A stretch of DNA of 48,776 nucleotides, taken from NCBI GenBank assembly GCA_964452495.1, contig CAYVMC010000014.1, forward strand, positions 1-48,776, written 5' to 3'. This DNA is from CALUTH01 sp964452495 (GTDB lineage Bacteria; Cyanobacteriota; Vampirovibrionia; Gastranaerophilales; Gastranaerophilaceae). The notes beneath the pieces were generated by a model, which was not told where the DNA came from, did no database searches, and saw only the letters and a program-made list of their open reading frames with translations. The position numbers were made by a program, and so were the translations under genes. Numbering within the stretch: the first letter of the stretch is position 1; each line of letters begins with the position of its first letter. Positions 1-8,023 of the stretch are shown here, in pieces.

Positions 1-27
1 GTCAGAAATCTATCAAATGCTCGGTTG

Positions 28-55
28 CAAATTTAACTCAAAAGAGTTAAATTTG
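28..55. repeat. Perfect inverted repeat upstream of gshB
   Basis: A 12-bp perfect stem (CAAATTTAACTC / GAGTTAAATTTG) encloses a 4-nt AAAA loop, 17 nt before the gshB start. No T-tract follows the right arm on the plus strand, so it fits an operator or mRNA hairpin better than an intrinsic terminator. The function is unknown. The upstream gene lies outside the window. Confidence 0.6.
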
Positions 56-72
56 TACTATATGAGGTTATT

Positions 73-1032
73 ATGAAAATACTGTTTGTAATAGATAAAG
101 TAGAATATAAATACTTTGAGTTTAACAAGCTTGTGACAAATTTCTGGCTAATAAAGGAATATGCAAAGTCGCACGAAGTATACATAACAATTATAAACAG
201 GCTTTCACTTGCAGGAAATACTGCGTATGCTGCTTGTAATAGAGTTCGTATTTCTGGAGATAATATTGTGTATGACAAGGACTATTCCAAACATAATATT
301 GATGAATTTTGTATGGTGTTTTTTCGGCCGGATCCGCCTGTTGATAATAATTATATCAATGCTACTTATATTTTTGACTTTGTAAAACATCCTTATGTTA
401 TAAATAATCCTGTCTCTATACGTAACTTCAATGAAAAAATGCATGCACTGGACTTTAAAGAGTATATGCCGGAGACACTGGTTTCATCTTCTTTATTTGA
501 AATTGAAGAATTTCTTGAAAAAGAAGAAGAAATAATTCTTAAACCTCTGGATAAATGTTTCGGTTCAGGAGTAATGTACTTAAAGCATGGGGATATGAAT
601 ACCCGAAGCATAATAAATATGATGACATCCAATGAAACAGAGTTTGTTATGGGACAAAAATATATATCTGCAGGAATATACGGTGATAAACGGGTTATGA
701 CACTAGGGGATGAGGTTCTGGACTACTGTATTGTAAAACATCCTACCAAAGATGATTTCAAATTTAATACACACAATGATTCTTTTATATCAAAAGGAAC
801 TTTGAGCGAGGAAGAAAAAAATAACTTCTCAAAAGTTGCAAAGAAGCTTAATGAAAGAGGGATATATATGGCAGGTTTAGATGTTATTGACGGAAAAATT
901 ATAGAAATTAATGTAACAAGTCCTTGTTATTTTATAAAAGAAGTCAACGCATTCTTTAATATTAACCTTGAAAAGATTATATGCGACTATTTTTTGAAAA
1001 ACTCTTGTTATAAACTTCAAAATGTAGTATAA
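73..1032 (+). CDS. gshB: Glutathione synthetase (ATP-grasp)
   Basis: Likely joins gamma-glutamylcysteine and glycine with ATP to make glutathione in the cytoplasm. The 319-residue length matches prokaryotic GshB (about 315). Family signatures are the RPDPP stretch at residues 85-89 (RKDPP in E. coli), the NNPVSIRNFNEK region near 111-122, the ATP-grasp lysine segment IILKPLD near 154-160, and the C-terminal metal-binding segment with the EINVTSP motif near 278-284. A GAGG Shine-Dalgarno sits about 6 nt before the ATG. A perfect inverted repeat lies just upstream. No gshA is in the window, so the source of gamma-glutamylcysteine is not shown. The identification is firm from conserved motifs. 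Confidence 0.93.
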   Translation: MKILFVIDKVEYKYFEFNKLVTNFWLIKEYAKSHEVYITIINRLSLAGNTAYAACNRVRISGDNIVYDKDYSKHNIDEFCMVFFRPDPPVDNNYINATYIFDFVKHPYVINNPVSIRNFNEKMHALDFKEYMPETLVSSSLFEIEEFLEKEEEIILKPLDKCFGSGVMYLKHGDMNTRSIINMMTSNETEFVMGQKYISAGIYGDKRVMTLGDEVLDYCIVKHPTKDDFKFNTHNDSFISKGTLSEEEKNNFSKVAKKLNERGIYMAGLDVIDGKIIEINVTSPCYFIKEVNAFFNINLEKIICDYFLKNSCYKLQNVV

Positions 1033-1121
1033 TTCACCTATATAGTGTATACCTATATTAAAAATATATACTATCATGTAAGAAGAGTTGACTAAGAGTT
1101 GTACATAATTAAAAGGTAGAT

Positions 1122-1886
1122 ATGAGAAAGCATATTTTTTTATTAGGATTAGCAGTGTTATTAGCAGGTGTGTCTGTGCTAGATGTTCAGGCAAAACAAA
1201 AATCTGATTTGAATACAGCAATTAGTATGTATAAAGCAGGAAACTATACTGGGTGTATTCAAACTATGGAACAGGTATTGAAACAAGATCCGTCCAATGC
1301 GGTAGCACATTATTATCTGGCAATATCCAATGCGCAAGCAGGCAGAACAGAAGAAGCTATAAGCCATTATGATACAGTTATAAGGCTTAATACACAAGAA
1401 ACTCTTGTAAGATATGCGACAAGAGGTAAGTTATGCTTGGAAGATGCTGAAAAATGTGCGGCAAATGCTACTCTTGATGATTTCATACATGGAAACCGCG
1501 GGTTTGATTTAACAAATGCTGTAAAAAACAGTATAGAAACTCAAAAAATTGAAAGTATAAGAAGAGATATAAACGATAACAAAGATATTGAACCTGCTCG
1601 TTTTAATCAGTATAAGCGTTTTTCCAGCAGTGCAGAAACAGCTCCATCGAATGATGAGATTGTTGCAGCTTTAAGAGTTCTCCAAAGAGCCGGTTTTAAT
1701 ACCCCTGCAACAGTTCCATACACAGATTTAAGTACTATTTATGCAGGGATAGTACCTGATAATAATTCGGATTCTATGACCAGTCTTATGAATATATTAT
1801 CAAGTACATCAGCTAAAAATAATGGAAAAAGCGTTGATCCGCGGATTCTTCAATCTATTATGACCACTCAAATGATGGGGTTATAG
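1122..1886 (+). CDS. Secreted TPR-repeat protein
   Basis: A 254-residue protein with a signal peptide (MRKHIF followed by a Leu/Ala/Val core, probable cleavage after VQA at residues 22-24). It is followed by about three tetratricopeptide repeats (residues 27-95, for example NAVAHYYLAISNAQAGRTEE). The C-terminal half is Ser/Asn-rich and has no recognisable domain. TPRs act as protein-interaction scaffolds, and the location is probably periplasmic. An AAAGG ribosome binding site precedes the ATG. It lies 16 nt upstream of fliW in the same direction and could be co-transcribed with the fliW-csrA operon. The specific role is not known. Confidence 0.75.
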   Translation: MRKHIFLLGLAVLLAGVSVLDVQAKQKSDLNTAISMYKAGNYTGCIQTMEQVLKQDPSNAVAHYYLAISNAQAGRTEEAISHYDTVIRLNTQETLVRYATRGKLCLEDAEKCAANATLDDFIHGNRGFDLTNAVKNSIETQKIESIRRDINDNKDIEPARFNQYKRFSSSAETAPSNDEIVAALRVLQRAGFNTPATVPYTDLSTIYAGIVPDNNSDSMTSLMNILSSTSAKNNGKSVDPRILQSIMTTQMMGL

Positions 1887-1902
1887 TTGTAGAGAGGTCT
1901 GA

Positions 1903-2343
1903 ATGGATATAGAAACAAGCAGATTCGGTAAAATCACAGTAAATGACGATAAATTATTTGATTTTGTTATACCTGTGGTAGGGTTTGATGAACTATCAAA
2001 ATTTGTTTTGCTTGAACATACCAGTGATTCTATGTTCAAGTGGTTGCAGTCTATAGAAAATCCATTACTAGCGTTTCCTATAGTTTCCTGTGCAAATTTG
2101 TCTATGGATTATGTTATTGATCTTCCTGATAGTGCAATAGAAGAATTAAAGGTTGAAGATGTCGATGATTTATTAGTTATGAATATTGCATCTATTCCTA
2201 CATCTAATCCGTCAGGTGCAACTATAAATCTTTTAGCACCGCTTATTTTTAATATAAAAAACAAACTTGCAGGGCAAATTATACTTTCGGGTTCAGGTTA
2301 TGAAGTCAGTTGTCCCATTTTTGCGAAAGGGGCTGATGTATAA
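1903..2343 (+). CDS. fliW: Flagellar assembly factor / CsrA antagonist FliW
   Basis: A 146-residue FliW-family protein. In characterised bacteria FliW binds flagellin and also binds and allosterically inhibits CsrA, coupling flagellin level to translation. Family features visible are the N-terminal TSRFGKI strand, the F-x-F-x-IPVVGF segment near residues 20-27, FVLLEH near 33-38, and WLQSIENPLLAFPI near 47-60. The stop codon overlaps the csrA start by 1 nt (TAATG), indicating translational coupling, and fliW-csrA adjacency is a common arrangement. The gene implies that a flagellum is or was encoded in this genome. fliO is present 36 kb downstream in the window. Confidence 0.93.
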   Translation: MDIETSRFGKITVNDDKLFDFVIPVVGFDELSKFVLLEHTSDSMFKWLQSIENPLLAFPIVSCANLSMDYVIDLPDSAIEELKVEDVDDLLVMNIASIPTSNPSGATINLLAPLIFNIKNKLAGQIILSGSGYEVSCPIFAKGADV

Positions 2344-2684
2344 TGCTTGTAATTGCGAGGAAAAACGGACAGAAAATTATTATTAATGATAATATAGAAA
2401 TTACTGTGATTGAAACTAAGCCAGGGACATGCAGGCTTGCTATCAAAGCGCCTTTAGATGTTAAAATTTACCGTGAAGAAGTTTATATGCAAATCAAGCT
2501 TGCAAATATGGTCGGGCAAAATACAACAGGTGATTTGATTGCTCAAGTTGATGCTATTCTTAAGATGTCCGATGGTAAAGTTAATAAGTCTATTATCCGT
2601 AACTCTGATGAGGAGTTTATAGCTGATGAAAAGCCCAATAAGAGAATTATTATAAAGAAAAATGAGAACAATGGCGAATATTAG
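2343..2684 (+). CDS. csrA: Carbon storage regulator CsrA with C-terminal extension
   Basis: An RNA-binding translational regulator that usually blocks ribosome binding at GGA motifs, for example in flagellin mRNA. Residues 1-56 match the CsrA fold: MLVIARKNGQKI at the N-terminus, and YREEVYMQI near residues 43-51 containing the conserved R-E-E RNA-contact segment. Most CsrA proteins are 60-75 residues. This one is 113, with a charged, Lys/Asn-rich tail of about 45 residues of unknown role. It overlaps fliW by 1 nt upstream and the next gene downstream. The core identification is secure, and the tail is the unusual part. Confidence 0.92.
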   Translation: MLVIARKNGQKIIINDNIEITVIETKPGTCRLAIKAPLDVKIYREEVYMQIKLANMVGQNTTGDLIAQVDAILKMSDGKVNKSIIRNSDEEFIADEKPNKRIIIKKNENNGEY

Positions 2685-3267
2685 TGCTGTTGACAGGTTG
2701 CTTACAGGTGATTATATTTCTGCTCTGAAAACTCCGGATATTAATCGTTATCCTCTAGTGTATGCATATTGTCTTTTTTTGGCAGAAGATTTAGGTATGG
2801 CGAAACAAATTCTTTTGACGGTTGATTCTATCAGGGGGAATTGGTTAAAAGAGCTTATTTCACTTACAGAAAGTATGCAAATGTTTAATCCTACCTACTT
2901 TGAAATAAGAAATTTTCTGGAATTAGATATTGATTTATTTATAATATCTCAAAAAGTAAATTATATGGATAAGCTTTTGGATTATTCGTCCAGGTTGGCA
3001 GAAATAAATAAAGAAACTTATAAACTTGTTGCGCGGGTGCTATTTAATAATAATTTTTTGTCATTATCAAAAACTTTTTTAGATTTATATAAAAATGTGG
3101 TTTATTATGACCCTGAGCTTAATTTTATATATGCTAAGTACTATATTTTACAATATGACTATAAAAAAGCACTTGAGTCCATTGACCAATGTTTGCTTAT
3201 TGTTCCCGAGTACTATCCGGCTAAACTTTTGAAAAAGGAAATAATAGCACTAAGTGAAAATTCATAA
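2662..3267 (+). CDS. TPR-like protein coupled to csrA
   Basis: A 201-residue protein without a signal peptide. It is predicted all-helical, with a C-terminal pair of TPR-like helices near residues 145-195 (FIYAKYYILQYDYKKALESI). Its start overlaps the csrA end by 23 nt. A second ATG at 2671 (MANISAV) is an equally possible start, and neither has a good Shine-Dalgarno, so translation probably depends on coupling. The operon position suggests a role linked to flagellar or CsrA-dependent regulation, but this is inference from neighbours only. No catalytic motif is seen. Confidence 0.65.
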   Translation: MRTMANISAVDRLLTGDYISALKTPDINRYPLVYAYCLFLAEDLGMAKQILLTVDSIRGNWLKELISLTESMQMFNPTYFEIRNFLELDIDLFIISQKVNYMDKLLDYSSRLAEINKETYKLVARVLFNNNFLSLSKTFLDLYKNVVYYDPELNFIYAKYYILQYDYKKALESIDQCLLIVPEYYPAKLLKKEIIALSENS

Positions 3268-3303
3268 AAAGGTAAAGTTTTATTAAAATCCCCATTCTAG
3301 TTA

Positions 3304-3332
3304 TTCACAAAATTAAATTTAAAGTGTAAAAT
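3304..3332 (+). promoter_or_regulatory. Promoter giving a leaderless mRNA
   Basis: -35 TTCACA (3304-3309), 17-nt spacer, -10 TAAAAT (3327-3332). Only 7 nt separate the -10 from the ATG at 3340, so transcription should start at or next to the start codon. Confidence 0.6.
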
Positions 3333-3339
3333 GTAAGCT

Positions 3340-4158
3340 ATGATTGAACTTGATAAACTGTATTCAGACGTAGAACCCACTAAGCGGAGAAGTATTAATG
3401 AAAAATTCCGTCCTGCAAAAACTTCTCCTTTCTGGTTATGGGTAGCTGATCGTTTTTTTTATGGTATGCTTGAAAGCAGATTTTATGCTTTCAGGTATAA
3501 AGGTGCTGAAAACTTTTATGATAGAAATCAAAATGTACCAACAATAATGTTTGCACCACATAGTAATTGGTGGGATGGTATTGTTGCATATCATATATGC
3601 CGACGAATATTTAAACACGAAATTCGTTTAATGGTAGAAGAATTAAATAGATTTCCTCTTCTCAGGCGGGGTGGAGCATTTTCTGTTAATAAAAAATCTC
3701 CGCAGGCATCAATGAGGGCTTTAAACTATGCAATTGATGTTTTATCAGACTTAAATAATATTCTTTATATATTTCCGCAGGGGATAATTAATCCTCCAAA
3801 TTACAGACCGATAGATTTTCAAACAGGTTTAGCATATATAGCGCAAAAGGCTGTTAAAAGATATGGTGCTGTCAATTTAATTCCTGTTGCTGTTAACTAC
3901 TTCTTTTTAAGGGATAATCGCCCGGAAGTGCTTGTTGAAGTTGGTAAGAGTATTTACCTTGATAATTTTAAATTTGACAGAAAAGATTATACGCATTATC
4001 TTGCGGCTGAGCAGGAAAAATTATGCGACAGCCAGTTTGATGATATAAGACACGCACGATTTTCCGGTTATGAAACCTTATTCCAGCAGAAACTAAAATG
4101 GTACAGGAGAATAGAACAACGGCTAAAAAATGTTGAATTACCAAAGTCCGGTGTTTAA
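3340..4158 (+). CDS. Lysophospholipid/1-acylglycerol-phosphate acyltransferase family (PlsC-like)
   Basis: A 272-residue member of the LPLAT acyltransferase superfamily, likely transferring an acyl chain onto a lysophospholipid or related lipid at the membrane. Motif I is H74-S-N-W-W-D79 (the HxxxxD catalytic pair). The motif III position is FPQG at residues 145-148 (FPEG in classical PlsC), and a VPVAVNYF-like strand follows. There is no clear transmembrane segment. The substrate cannot be deduced. It has a leaderless-type promoter and no Shine-Dalgarno. A second acyltransferase of a different subfamily is at 31837. Confidence 0.8.
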   Translation: MIELDKLYSDVEPTKRRSINEKFRPAKTSPFWLWVADRFFYGMLESRFYAFRYKGAENFYDRNQNVPTIMFAPHSNWWDGIVAYHICRRIFKHEIRLMVEELNRFPLLRRGGAFSVNKKSPQASMRALNYAIDVLSDLNNILYIFPQGIINPPNYRPIDFQTGLAYIAQKAVKRYGAVNLIPVAVNYFFLRDNRPEVLVEVGKSIYLDNFKFDRKDYTHYLAAEQEKLCDSQFDDIRHARFSGYETLFQQKLKWYRRIEQRLKNVELPKSGV

Positions 4159-4198
4159 GGATTGTTTTTTACTGATACATAATTAAAAAATATATAAT

Positions 4199-4828
4199 AT
4201 GATAAAATTATTTAGAATTTGTTTTTTACTGCTTATGTTTTTATTTGCTCCCGTTTGGGCAGAGGAGCAACAGGAGTATACTTTTAATGGTGCCCCCGAA
4301 AATCCTCCTGCTGTTTCCGAAAAGGAGCAGAATGAGCTTGAAGAAATATATCGTAATATGGAGCTTCCGACATTTTCTTATCAACATGATGTAGATCCTG
4401 ATCAGTATTACGATATACAAAATACTACCTGGTCCCCATATCCTCTTTTAAGACTTAATTCTGCATTGTATTTTAAAACTGTAGTAATAGAGCCGGGGTA
4501 TTATTTGTTAACTCCGAGGAAATATGAAGGTGAATGGTATATTCTTTTTAAAGAGGCAGGAAAAGTTAAACATATTATACCAGCTTATGATAGAGAATAT
4601 ACCCCAGAGAGTTTTTATGATGACAATTTACCCAAGCCTGAGCTTACGGCTAAACAAAAAGCAAGAAATGCTGTTACCGGTTTTGCGGGGTTATTTAAAA
4701 GTTCCAAACGGCAAAAGGAAAAACAGTCTTATCTGGAAGTAAATGATTTGAAAAATAATTTTTTGCAGTTAATAATTTACTGGGGGGATTTTAAATATTA
4801 TACAATATTCAGAACGGTTCCTTTGTAA
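4199..4828 (+). CDS. Secreted protein of unknown function
   Basis: A 209-residue protein with a clear signal peptide (MIKLFRIC, then Leu/Met/Phe core, cleavage probably after VWA at residue 21). The mature part starts Glu/Gln-rich, has an aromatic beta-rich middle (LYFKTVVIEPGYYLLTPRKY near 91-110), and a basic stretch near residues 150-180 (GLFKSSKRQKEK). It resembles no family I can name. A CATAAT -10-like box lies at 4178-4183, 15 nt before the ATG. No Shine-Dalgarno is evident. It may form a short collinear group with 3340. Confidence 0.6.
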   Translation: MIKLFRICFLLLMFLFAPVWAEEQQEYTFNGAPENPPAVSEKEQNELEEIYRNMELPTFSYQHDVDPDQYYDIQNTTWSPYPLLRLNSALYFKTVVIEPGYYLLTPRKYEGEWYILFKEAGKVKHIIPAYDREYTPESFYDDNLPKPELTAKQKARNAVTGFAGLFKSSKRQKEKQSYLEVNDLKNNFLQLIIYWGDFKYYTIFRTVPL

Positions 4829-4831
4829 TAT

Positions 4832-4860
4832 TTGCTTGAACATATTTTTATTGATATAAT
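4832..4860 (+). promoter_or_regulatory. Promoter giving a leaderless mRNA
   Basis: -35 TTGCTT (4832-4837), 17-nt spacer, -10 TATAAT (4855-4860), then 6 nt to the ATG at 4867. The ATG should be the 5' end of the transcript. Confidence 0.65.
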
Positions 4861-4866
4861 TCATAT

Positions 4867-5803
4867 ATGGCAAAGATTAGGAAATTTTATTGTAAAAAGA
4901 AACGAACTAAACTGCAGGGAGTGAATACGTTTGGGGCATATCGTTTTAGTCCGGCGGCTTTTTTTCATAGTCTATTGCCTTTACAATTTAAGTTTAGAAA
5001 AGAGGAATTCCTAGCAGTTGATAATAAAATTCTGCTTGGGAATATTTCTGTAAAATTTATAAAAGGTGTTCCATATAAAGTTATCATTGATAAACTTTCT
5101 TTTACGGAAGAAANNNNNNNNNNAGTTTATTATATCTTATTACGGAGCAAAAGGGGCTTTATCTTATGGAATAAAGGTTAGCGATGTTTATTCAGAATTG
5201 TTAAAGCTTCTTGTAACCCAGTATAATTTCAGACAGTGTTCTTATGAAAAATTATGGAAAGTCAGCCGCCGTAAATACGAAGAACATACATATAATTTAC
5301 ATGCACGTACATTTAGAAATAGTGATGCATCATCTGTTGCTGTTATGTATAATGAATCTCTTATTTCTCATTTTAGGACCTCATTATCCTTAGCCGCAAA
5401 ATCTTTTACCGACTCCTTGTTTCCTGGAATATCGCATGGAGTAGAGTATAAATATATAATTGAGGATAAAAATTCTTCAAATATTTTGGCTTATTTATCT
5501 ATATCTTCTAATGATAATGAAAATTATATTTTGGATATTATACAAACATCGTGGTATACGGCTCCTTTAAATGATATAATTGCGTTTGCTTGTGCAGAGG
5601 TTAAGAAAAGAAATTTAAACTTTTCTCTTTTTGTTAAATCCAAAAAATATACACAATCAGGAGCCAGCTACGAAACATTTTTTACACAAAACAAATTTAT
5701 ACTTTCACAGACAGATATAATATTAATAAAAGACTACTATAAAACAATTCCAGTAAAAAACTTAAAAGGTAAGTTTGTTATGCTAGGGCAGCCATCGTAC
5801 TAA
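4867..5803 (+). CDS. Unknown protein, possibly GNAT-type, interrupted by an assembly gap
   Basis: One gene split by ten Ns. The 5' part reads from ATG 4867 to the gap. The 3' part, up to 5803, is in a frame shifted by +1 relative to it, as expected if the true gap length is not ten. The 5' part has MAKIRKFYCKKKR and a beta-rich stretch. The 3' part includes NARTFRNSDA-like sequence near HARTFRNSDASSVAVMYNES, which recalls the N-terminal strand-helix of GNAT acetyltransferases, and later alternating strands and helices. I cannot find a clear acetyl-CoA loop, so the GNAT assignment is weak. It has a leaderless promoter and ends directly before the convergent 5804 gene. Confidence 0.5.
5114..5123. 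other. Assembly gap (10 N)
   Basis: Ten undetermined bases inside the gene at 4867-5803. The frames on each side differ, so the true gap length is not known. Confidence 0.99.
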
Positions 5804-6466
5804 TTATACTGTTAGAACCTGATTTATATGCATGATTTCTAGTTTTTGCCCGCTTTTTTCCAACAGAGGTTTCAATTCTGCAGGATTTGCATTAATTGCA
5901 GGGAAAGTATTGTAATGCATCGGTATAATGGTATCTGCCCCGAGTAATTTTGCTGCTGCAGCAGCCTGTTCTATGTCCATTGTGAAATGTCCGCCTATCG
6001 GAAGAAGAGCAATTTGGGGAGCGTATAGTTCCTTTACTAAAGACATTTCATTATTAACACATGTATCACCTGCGTGGTAGATTGTTACACCGTCAATATG
6101 AAACACAATACTAGCCGGCATTCCCGCATAAACACCGTCAGGTGTTGATGATGCATGGAAGGCAGGTGTAAAAACTACCCATCCCCAAGGGAAACGAATT
6201 TTTCCGCCAAAAGCAACTCCGTCTGTGTGAGCACCTTTTAATTGACAATAATTAGCCAGTTCAAAAATAGCAGTAATAACTGCATTTTGTTCTTTTGAAA
6301 TATCTATAGCAGAGCCGAGGTGATCTCCATGCCCATGTGTTATAAAAATATTTTTTATATTTGCAGGTTTATAAGTCGGGTTTGCAGCAAAAAATGGATC
6401 TACCAGTATACTCCCATAACTTGAAACAAATTCAAAAGCACTATGTCCTAAATATTTTATTTGCAT
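5804..6466 (-). CDS. UPF0173-type metal-dependent hydrolase (MBL fold)
   Basis: A 220-residue metallo-beta-lactamase-fold hydrolase, cytoplasmic, of the UPF0173/YtkL type. The metal-binding motif is H44-x-H46-x-D48-H49 (THGHGDHLG), with VDPFF at 22-26, YHAGDT near residues 130-135 supplying the bridging Asp, and a C-terminal PMHYNTF His segment. The length is typical. The physiological substrate of the family is unknown. A TATAAT with extended TGT lies upstream (6493-6501, minus) and a GGGAGG ribosome binding site precedes the ATG, so this is a normally leadered gene. It is convergent with the gene to its left, with no intergenic space. Confidence 0.88.
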   Translation of the reverse strand: MQIKYLGHSAFEFVSSYGSILVDPFFAANPTYKPANIKNIFITHGHGDHLGSAIDISKEQNAVITAIFELANYCQLKGAHTDGVAFGGKIRFPWGWVVFTPAFHASSTPDGVYAGMPASIVFHIDGVTIYHAGDTCVNNEMSLVKELYAPQIALLPIGGHFTMDIEQAAAAAKLLGADTIIPMHYNTFPAINANPAELKPLLEKSGQKLEIMHINQVLTV

Positions 6467-6588
6467 GCTCTATTCCTCCCTTTTTCAAGTTGATTATAAC
6501 ATTAAAACAGTTATTTATAAATCTAATAAACGAGATTTTTAAAGTTTTTGTATAATCAGCCGTAAATAAAGAAAGAAAGGATAAAACG

Positions 6589-6762
6589 ATGGCAAGAATA
6601 ATAGAAAATATTGATGGTAAGCGTAAAATAATAAAATTATCCAGTGATGATATTATTAGTGTTGTTAGAGAATATCAGAATATTACATATAAGTGTCAAA
6701 CAAGGAGTGAAATCCGATCAGCACTTGCTGATTCAGTAATTTATCTTCCTGAAGAAATTTAA
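6589..6762 (+). CDS. Small conserved-looking unknown protein (57 aa)
   Basis: A 57-residue ORF (MARIIENIDGKRKI...IYLPEEI) with an AGAAAGG ribosome binding site about 8 nt before the ATG. The composition is coding-like: mixed charged and hydrophobic residues, and a predicted strand-helix pattern with a single Cys. There is no signal peptide or membrane segment. It stands alone between a divergent hydrolase and a membrane-protein gene. The function is unknown. It could be a small DNA- or RNA-binding protein, but no motif supports this. Confidence 0.6.
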   Translation: MARIIENIDGKRKIIKLSSDDIISVVREYQNITYKCQTRSEIRSALADSVIYLPEEI

Positions 6763-6788
6763 AAATAATATAAGAAAATAATATAAGG

Positions 6789-6817
6789 TTTACATAAAAA
6801 ATATTTTATAGTAAAAT
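6789..6817 (+). promoter_or_regulatory. Promoter giving a leaderless mRNA
   Basis: -35 TTTACA (6789-6794), 17-nt spacer, -10 TAAAAT (6812-6817), 6 nt to the ATG at 6824. No Shine-Dalgarno. Confidence 0.65.
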
Positions 6818-6823
6818 TACCTT

Positions 6824-8023
6824 ATGCAAGAAGTATTGTTTTCATATATACAGTTTTTAATCTTACAAATATCAAGTCACATGTTGTTATTTCTGGCTGT
6901 TTTGTTTGGAGTACCTGTTTTCTGGTTTCTTATGAAGCTGACAGGAATTTTGGATGAGGATAAGGCTTTACATCTGGGCTATTTTGTATTTTGTTTGTGT
7001 TCTGTCATTTCGTTAGTATTGTTTTTTGTTAATGCCGCAGATTTGATGAAATATTATCTAGCTCTTGTTGTTCTTTTAGCCGGAGTCATGACATTTTTGT
7101 GTGTTTCTCCTATATTTTCGGAATCTCCGCATTTTGAAATTAATAGAAGGAAAAAATATTTTTCAATTGATGGTAGTACGTTTCCTGTTTCCGTTGTTAA
7201 TCAGGTTAATGTAAAAAGATGTTTTAATCGTACTGAACGTTTATGCAAAATGGAAATTTTTATTTCTGAAGAAGGCTCCCGCTCACGTACCATATATTAT
7301 GAAACAAATGATATTTCTAAGTTCCGAGAGGTTGTTCTTTGGTTAAGTAAATATGTAAAAATAGAGTATAATACTGCTTTTACTGGTGCAACATTGGGGA
7401 ATCCTTCTTTATCTATAATAACCGGGGTTGTATTTTTCTCAATATTTATTTTTTGCCTGCTTATACCGGCATCCGTGCAACTCAAAGCAAAAAGAGAATC
7501 TATGGCATTGCCTGAATATCAATTAATGTCTATTTCTAAGTCGTTAAAGGATGATTTGTCACAGAATACGTCATTAATAGAGGATTCATTTAAGCCTATT
7601 TTCAAAAAAAGTGGAATTCAGATAGTTGTTTTTGATGGTGCTTATAGTTCACAGTTTGTCGGAAATCTTAAAAAAGCTTTATATTCTTATTCTGACCAGT
7701 CTTATGACTTTAATATCGTTTTTGTTACAAAAAATGGTTTCTTTTTGAAGTCGGCATTTGAAAACAAAGTACCTTTATCAACAGGTGTTCAATATCCGTA
7801 TACACAGTTTATCATGAATAATTGTAATAAATTCTGCTTGTTGGATAATGAGTTAGGTTTGTTATATAAAACCAGTATAGAAACTATTGATCCAAGAATT
7901 AATAATGTGCAGGATGCTGTTAATATCCTTACATATGTTTCCGAAAAGCGATTAAAAGAAAAAGAAAGAATCTTGGCGGAGAAACAAGCTGCATTGAAAA
8001 GGTTACAAGAGGAATCTGATTAA
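6824..8023 (+). CDS. Multipass membrane protein of unknown function with cytosolic C-terminal domain
   Basis: A 399-residue protein. Three hydrophobic segments lie near residues 12-38, 47-70 and 75-97. A soluble stretch with a PH-like or beta-rich look (FEINRRKKYFSIDGSTF) follows, then a fourth membrane segment near 195-217. The C-terminal domain contains IQIVVFDGAYSS and FNIVFVTKNGFF strands, followed by a Lys/Glu-rich coiled coil at the end (RLKEKERILAEKQ). I do not recognise the family. It is leaderless by promoter position. Its stop codon overlaps the convergent M16 peptidase gene by 4 nt. Confidence 0.65.
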   Translation: MQEVLFSYIQFLILQISSHMLLFLAVLFGVPVFWFLMKLTGILDEDKALHLGYFVFCLCSVISLVLFFVNAADLMKYYLALVVLLAGVMTFLCVSPIFSESPHFEINRRKKYFSIDGSTFPVSVVNQVNVKRCFNRTERLCKMEIFISEEGSRSRTIYYETNDISKFREVVLWLSKYVKIEYNTAFTGATLGNPSLSIITGVVFFSIFIFCLLIPASVQLKAKRESMALPEYQLMSISKSLKDDLSQNTSLIEDSFKPIFKKSGIQIVVFDGAYSSQFVGNLKKALYSYSDQSYDFNIVFVTKNGFFLKSAFENKVPLSTGVQYPYTQFIMNNCNKFCLLDNELGLLYKTSIETIDPRINNVQDAVNILTYVSEKRLKEKERILAEKQAALKRLQEESD

